Shown: piece by piece, positions 17,625 through 21,556 of the stretch | Numbering within the stretch: position 1 is the stretch's first letter | How the letters are laid out: every line of letters begins with the position of its first letter | The notes under the pieces: generated by a model | What the model was told of the DNA's origin: nothing | The model's input: only the letters and a program-made list of their open reading frames with translations | The model's database searches: none | NCBI GenBank assembly: GCA_023091735.1 | Contig: JALKBU010000891.1 | Location: forward strand, 1-21,556 | Direction of reading: 5' to 3' | Length of the DNA stretch: 21,556 bases | Source of the DNA: Trichomonas tenax | Lineage: Eukaryota > Parabasalia > Trichomonadida > Trichomonadidae | Made by a program: the position numbers and the translations under genes

Positions 17625-17834
17625 TTATGCCCCACATTGTTGAAGAATGGGCAAGCTTTCATGAGGCTTCGTGTTGTAACGATTTACCCAAGCCTCAATA
17701 TAGCCCCATTCTTGGGCATGACGTTCGATCGATGAGGTGCAGATGCCTTGAAATCGAACTGCATGCCTCTCTATCAACATGAGGGCTTGATTTGCGGCCT
17801 CTTGTTGAGAGAGAAGCTTTCGGGCTGAAAGCAT
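17625..17834 (-). pseudogene. Protein-coding remnant inside the repeat element
   Basis: The minus frame from the ATG at 17834 to 17625 gives about 69 residues: a helix-like SQQEAANQALMLIERHAVRF portion, then a stretch with Trp, Tyr and charged residues (WGYIEAWVNRYNTKPHESL). The composition is richer and more protein-like than other spacer frames, and part of it recurs as copy A at 16965-17043, where it is broken by a stop (TGA in the 13-bp insertion). I do not recognise the family. The YNTKPHESL ending recalls the C-terminal part of integrase-type transposases, but that similarity is short and unproven. It looks like a captured or decayed gene fragment. Confidence 0.35.
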
Positions 17835-18009
17835 TATCAATCGTGCTTCCCCTATAAATGAATGACACTTTTCTTAATGTTTCTGACATTTTCGATTTTA
17901 CAATAATCGTCACTATCACTTCTTCAAATCTAACACTTTACATGTCAAATGTCAGAATCACACATTTTTGGCAGTAACAATTTAACCAAATATAAAAAAT
18001 AATTATAAC

Positions 18010-18364
18010 GGACGCTTTTTGCCACGGCGTCTCAGGGCGTCCCCGCTGTAAACCATTTAATTTTGAATGGTTTATGGCGTCCCCAATGAAATTTTTTTGA
18101 ATGATAAATGCTGAACATTTTTGATGTGTTTTCGGGGGGTGCAGTTTCCACCTATTAAAGATGAGAGTTGGTGAAGCTTAACAGCACTTGCATGAAGCAA
18201 AATCACTTAAGAAAGCACTTCTTCTTGGTTTTTTTCGTCGAAAAAGTTGAAGTTTATTTGGAGACGCGAAGTCTTGAAAAAAATTTGCCGGGGACGCCAA
18301 AAACCATTCAAAATTGAATGGTTTACAGCGGGGACACCCTAAGACGCCGTGGCAAACCAACGCC
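18010..18364. mobile_element. 355-bp MITE with ~89-bp terminal inverted repeats and 8-bp target duplication
   Basis: The element starts GG and ends CC. The terminal repeats (18010-18098 and 18276-18364) share GCCACGGCGTCT, then GGCGTCCCC/GGTGTCCCC, then GCTGTAAACCATT and AATTTTGAATGGTTT, then GGCGTCCCC. It is flanked by perfect ATTATAAC copies at 18002-18009 and 18365-18372. Each TIR contains its own palindrome (AAACCATTCAAAATTGAATG and its partner half), so each arm can fold alone. GC content and CpG density in the arms are far above the surroundings. Eight-bp duplications occur in hAT and Merlin families, but the ends do not decide. No transposase is encoded, so it would depend on another element. 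Confidence 0.88.
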
Positions 18365-18372
18365 ATTATAAC

Positions 18373-18723
18373 ATGTAAAATTTTGAAGTATGACGTAGTC
18401 ATTTTTAAGTAGTTTTTGTCTTGTAAAAAAAATTAATGGCAATTATTTTTTACCATCACTTTTGTTTCGTAAAGTCTACAAAATGACATGTAAATTGTTT
18501 CCCTAATGTCCCAAAGTTTCATTATTTATAATTTAATATTAAATATCGAAATTTCAACACTTCATCTATAGCTTTCAACTATAGTATATTAAAGATCAAA
18601 TATTGAGGTCCCAAAACACAGTTACCCAATACTCGAGACTTAATGTCGACATATGACGCTTTACAATGTCAATGTGAGAGAAAAATATATTTTGAGGGTC
18701 TGCCAAAATTTAAAAGGCGTTAG
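18373..18723. other. Upstream region of the channel gene
   Basis: About 350 bp of AT-rich DNA between the MITE and the channel start, with one exact GACATGTAAA at 18485-18494 and a partial one directly after the MITE target duplication (ACATGTAAAA at 18371). No gene is seen; the plus-strand frame starting at 18653 is an out-of-frame shadow of the channel. Confidence 0.4.
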
Positions 18724-20088
18724 ATGCAAGGAGACTTTAGCCTTGCTAACGGTGCCAATCAAGTTGATGAGAACTATGGCATTTACCCGTACCATATGCT
18801 TAGGAGGATCTGGGAGTATGTTATGTACTTCCTTTCGATTATTGTGCTTTGGGAGATCCCCTTTGAGTGGGCTTTTAACTTCCATAAGTCATTTGTTTGG
18901 CTGATTCCGGCACTGATCGTCGATTGCTTTTTCATCGCAGACATTTTCATTGTCAGAAGAACCGGTGTTCTTCAATATGGTGTTATAAAACTGGATAAAG
19001 CAAGCATTGACTCTACAATTCCAAACTGGCGATTAATCATATACTGGCTTTCACCTTGGCCTTATTATTTAATTGGATACTTTGCAAAAATCAATCTTTT
19101 ATTCAATATTCTTCTCCTCATCAAGTGCCTCAGGCTCGTTAGACTCTATGACGCTAACCACGTCATCAAGAACACACTTGTTTATATTTCACCAATTTCA
19201 AAAATGGCTACTCTGTTCACAACACTTCTCACGATTGTCCACATTTGTGCCTGCATATTCTGGTACACCGGTTATGTCGAAATTCCAAAGACTTCTTGGT
19301 TGACAGAATCAAAGATCAGCGAGAAACCGAAGATCATTCAGTATTTTCACACAGTATATTATATCACAACTACAATTCTTACGATCGGTTATGGTGACTT
19401 ACATCCTTATACTTTCCCAGAAATTTGTGTTGTTATTTGTGTCGAAGCTGTTGGCGTTTTCTTCTATAACTTCTTGGTTTCTACAATGGTTTCCATTGTC
19501 GCTGATCCATCCAGAAACTCCTTCCTTTCTAAGTATCAGCGTATATACAGTGCTTTCAAGTGGCGTGGTATCTCAGATGACTCCATGCGCGAACTTCTTC
19601 GTTACTACGAATACGTTTGGGAGCGCGATAGAGACCGTGCTGACTTCTTCGAGACGGCATCAAAGATGCCGGAAGGTCTTCAGAAAAGACTCGCTCTTGC
19701 TTTGCACATGGAAGTTTTCAACAAGGTCGAAGCATTCCGTGATGCAAACGAAGAAGTTCTTGAGAGAGTGGCGATGGCACTTCGCCCAAGAATTTTCACA
19801 CCCGGTGACTTCCTTATTAAGGCAGGAAGAGTCTCTAACAGAATGTATTTCGTCACAGAAGGTAAAGTCGACATGATCAACCCAGGAGGCTCTTTAATCA
19901 ATGTTCTCGATGGAGCAAATGGCTGCGTTCTTGGCGAGAGTTCAATCATTAACGGTAGTGAAGAAACAGCGTCTGCGATCGCAGAAACATACGTCGAAGC
20001 ATTTGAACTCATGAAAGAAGACTTTGATGAAATCGCAGAGCTCCATCCTCAGCTGCAAAATGGATTAATGTCTCGTACTTCACAATAA
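18724..20088 (+). CDS. Six-TM cation channel with cyclic-nucleotide-binding-like domain (454 aa)
   Basis: Architecture of the CNG/HCN/EAG group: helices S1 (about 28-48), S2 (57-77), S3 (103-120), S4 (124-141), S5 (160-183), pore helix and filter TIGYG (220-224) then D225, and S6 (233-260). A C-linker (about 262-330) leads to a cyclic-nucleotide-binding fold (about 331-445). The filter TIGYGD indicates potassium selectivity. S4 is poor in charge (KCLRLVRLYD), so voltage dependence may be weak. In the phosphate-binding cassette, LGESSIINGSEETASA (403-418), the Arg that contacts the cyclic-nucleotide phosphate in HCN/CNG/PKA domains is replaced by Glu (E414), so cAMP/cGMP binding is doubtful. 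The N-terminus is short (about 27 residues). An in-frame TAG directly precedes the ATG, which fixes the start region. Confidence 0.9.
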   Translation: MQGDFSLANGANQVDENYGIYPYHMLRRIWEYVMYFLSIIVLWEIPFEWAFNFHKSFVWLIPALIVDCFFIADIFIVRRTGVLQYGVIKLDKASIDSTIPNWRLIIYWLSPWPYYLIGYFAKINLLFNILLLIKCLRLVRLYDANHVIKNTLVYISPISKMATLFTTLLTIVHICACIFWYTGYVEIPKTSWLTESKISEKPKIIQYFHTVYYITTTILTIGYGDLHPYTFPEICVVICVEAVGVFFYNFLVSTMVSIVADPSRNSFLSKYQRIYSAFKWRGISDDSMRELLRYYEYVWERDRDRADFFETASKMPEGLQKRLALALHMEVFNKVEAFRDANEEVLERVAMALRPRIFTPGDFLIKAGRVSNRMYFVTEGKVDMINPGGSLINVLDGANGCVLGESSIINGSEETASAIAETYVEAFELMKEDFDEIAELHPQLQNGLMSRTSQ

Positions 20089-20293
20089 CTGTTTATTTAT
20101 TATATTTTGTTTTATTTTTTCCAATTATTATTTTGTTCTTATCTATAAATAGAGACTTTTCTTAATCACAAGGTTTTCCCACATCAGTTCATCGGTGATG
20201 CTCGCACAAAGTTCATAGAGATCTATAATTATATGCGGCATATGATAATTTGTAAAGTAAAAATTTTGACGGAATACGTTATTTATAATAAAA

Positions 20294-21199
20294 ATGAAAA
20301 GTGGATCGAAAAAGGAAGATAAAGACGTCTACAAGGATCCTATTTTCGGTATTCCTCATCTCCATGATCCAGCTATTATGAGAATCGTCGAAAAACACGA
20401 TCCTTACCGTCAAATGAATGAGTCAATGAAATTAATGGCAAGAAAATCACAATTAAGACTTCGTGCTGTTCAAAGTTCGAAACCGAGATTCATACACTCA
20501 AGATTTAACATTGATGCGTTAACAAAATCTCCGTTAATGTGTTTTCCTCATTTTGAAGAAATGACTAATTTCCTCGAGCACTGGTTCACGTCAAAGGATC
20601 AGATGGAAGCGTCAATTCTGACCTCTAATCAGAGAGGAACATTCATCGCTTTATCGAAATTTTGCGATTCTTTATTTTTGCTTCTTCAAGAGACGGCCAG
20701 AGCATCACCAATATCACCGGCGCCACTCTCTGGCATATACAAGTGGTATCTTCAAAGAGAAACTGTTATTAATCAAAGCAAGAACTTAAACATGCCGATT
20801 CAGAACGAGAATGTCACCATCATAGAGCTTCCTAACGGAAAGAAAATCGAAATTAACAACAATGACTTAAATCCAAGATATATTCTCAATAAAGTTACTT
20901 TAACGCCCGAAATCATTCTCCGTGAGTTTGATAACGTTAAGGTTGCACCTCCTCCTGTCGAAGAGAAAGCAGCACCTGATAAAGTCATGAAATCAACAAG
21001 AATTCTTCTTCATCCTGTTGTTCCGACTTTCAAGAAGAAAGAGGAAGAAGCAGAGTCCGATGTTGATAGATTTGACTACGAAAAGCTTCATAAACGTCTT
21101 CAAGCTGAAAGAGATTCTGAAGCAGAAGTAGACAGAATTGCACAAAAAATTGCATCGAAGACGCACTTAGGCGTTCGTCCTTACTCTTTGCGAAAATAG
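20294..21199 (+). CDS. Conserved-looking orphan protein (301 aa)
   Basis: Function not recognised. The ATG at 20294 follows a TAATAAAA leader and opens a basic segment (MKSGSKKEDKD). A mostly helical domain (about 55-170) contains FPHFEEMTNFLEHWF and LSKFCDSLFLLLQETARASP. A short strand-rich piece (about 178-200) has INNNDLNPRYILNKV, and a highly charged C-terminal coiled region (about 245-285) has EEEAESDVDRF and KLHKRLQAERDSEAE, ending basic. There is no signal peptide or membrane segment. It lies 205 bp after the channel gene on the same strand; a shared function is not shown. The evenly mixed composition and length make a real gene likely. Confidence 0.7.
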   Translation: MKSGSKKEDKDVYKDPIFGIPHLHDPAIMRIVEKHDPYRQMNESMKLMARKSQLRLRAVQSSKPRFIHSRFNIDALTKSPLMCFPHFEEMTNFLEHWFTSKDQMEASILTSNQRGTFIALSKFCDSLFLLLQETARASPISPAPLSGIYKWYLQRETVINQSKNLNMPIQNENVTIIELPNGKKIEINNNDLNPRYILNKVTLTPEIILREFDNVKVAPPPVEEKAAPDKVMKSTRILLHPVVPTFKKKEEEAESDVDRFDYEKLHKRLQAERDSEAEVDRIAQKIASKTHLGVRPYSLRK

Positions 21200-21295
21200 T
21201 TATGATGATTTAATTTGGAAATATTGTTTGTAAATATAATTATCATTCAAATTGCTATGTTTTATTTAAGCAAATGTGTATCTTGAAAATTCATC

Positions 21296-21326
<31 letters not shown>

Positions 21327-21363
21327 TATATAAATATATATATATATATATTTTTTTTTTTTT
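21296..21363. repeat. A27 - (TA)n - T13 low-complexity palindrome
   Basis: A run of 27 A (21296-21322) is followed by about 28 bp of TA repeat with one AAA interruption and then 13 T (21351-21363). The A and T runs are complementary around a self-complementary TA core, so the whole stretch can form one long AT hairpin. The 190 bp beyond it continue in T- and A-rich low-complexity sequence without any gene. Confidence 0.8.
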
Positions 21364-21556
21364 GGTTTTGTGGTAGAAATAATGTAAAATTTTATTTTTT
21401 GTTATTTTTTAATGAAAAAAAAAAATAAGTTGAGTAAAAATATTTTTTTTTCTTTGTATATTAATATATAAAAAAATGAATGTTTTCTTTTTTTTATGTT
21501 TTTTTTATGTAGTAAGCAATGAGGTGATAGATATATGGGTTGTGTTCTTTATCTAT

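Larger units (their letters stand above)
16779..17979. mobile_element. ~1.2-kb foldback-like element with nested inverted repeats
   Basis: Outer inverted repeats lie at 16779-16815 and 17943-17979. They agree at 32 of 37 positions, including 21 identical in a row (AAAAATGTGTGATTCTGACAT) and the end TGTTAC/GTAACA. A 4-bp ATTT sits at both flanks (16775-16778 and 17980-17983), a possible but weak target duplication. Nested inside is a second inverted repeat (16965-17070 versus 17725-17817). No transposase is evident. The structure fits a decayed non-autonomous DNA transposon that captured or duplicated a gene piece, or two overlapping elements. Confidence 0.6.

Noticed and set aside
18178..18402. 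74-codon minus-strand frame across the MITE
   Set aside because: It runs through the right TIR and the target duplication, so it cannot be an original gene of the element; treated as chance.
1..21556. tRNA, 5S rRNA or snRNA genes
   Set aside because: I looked for T-loop (GGTTCGAATCC-like) words with a matching acceptor stem and for conserved snRNA boxes and found none. A tRNAscan-SE/Infernal run would be decisive.
1..21556. Spliceosomal introns
   Set aside because: Every recognised gene is one uninterrupted frame, and I saw no trichomonad-type 3' element (ACTAACACACAG) in or near them.
1..21556. A defence, toxin or biosynthetic gene cluster
   Set aside because: Neighbouring genes belong to unrelated housekeeping pathways on both strands with separate spacers; no co-directional set or shared domain suggests a new multi-gene system.

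Overview
The window looks like nuclear DNA of a parabasalid flagellate (trichomonad), most likely Tritrichomonas or a close relative. The reasons are compact intronless genes in all orientations, the standard code, very AT-rich spacers, and mostly eukaryotic protein families. The strongest lineage marker is a protein at about 15.8-16.5 kb that carries what I read as the initiator-binding domain (IBD), known from the Trichomonas core-promoter protein IBP39. Genus is inference; no rRNA or other species marker is present.

Layout. 1-1.1 kb: spacer with no convincing gene. 1.1-3.9 kb: a small proline-rich orphan (+) converging on a 667-residue coiled-coil protein (-) that I recognise as PIBF1/CEP90, a basal-body and centriolar-satellite protein. 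4.7-6.3 kb: calnexin, with a puzzling start. 6.6-7.8 kb: a COMMD6-like mini-protein (-) and a cornichon/Erv14 cargo receptor (+). 7.8-9.4 kb: gene-free, with a 372-bp terminal-inverted-repeat element that holds a 21-bp tandem repeat. 9.4-11.8 kb: UPF1 helicase. 11.9-12.9 kb: MAP2K-like kinase. 13.2-14.5 kb: TTC4/Cns1 Hsp90 co-chaperone (-). 15.1-15.3 kb: small orphan (-). 15.8-16.5 kb: IBD protein (-). 16.8-18.4 kb: repeat island with a ~1.2-kb foldback-like element and a separate 355-bp MITE with perfect 8-bp target duplications. 18.7-20.1 kb: six-TM cyclic-nucleotide-domain cation channel. 20.3-21.2 kb: 301-residue orphan. The right edge is a long A/TA/T hairpin in low-complexity DNA.

The genes are ordinary housekeeping and signalling genes with no operon logic. 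Calnexin and cornichon serve the early secretory pathway, TTC4 serves Hsp90 folding, UPF1 serves mRNA surveillance, PIBF1 serves basal bodies, and the kinase and channel serve signalling. No defence or biosynthetic cluster is visible.

The least explained signal is between the genes. A 10-bp word, GACATGTAAA (reverse complement TTTACATGTC), occurs seven times exactly, with many one-base variants, only in spacers. It lies inside or beside both larger repeat elements, and as a tandem pair directly in front of the kinase gene. It may be a transposon subterminal motif, a promoter element, or both.
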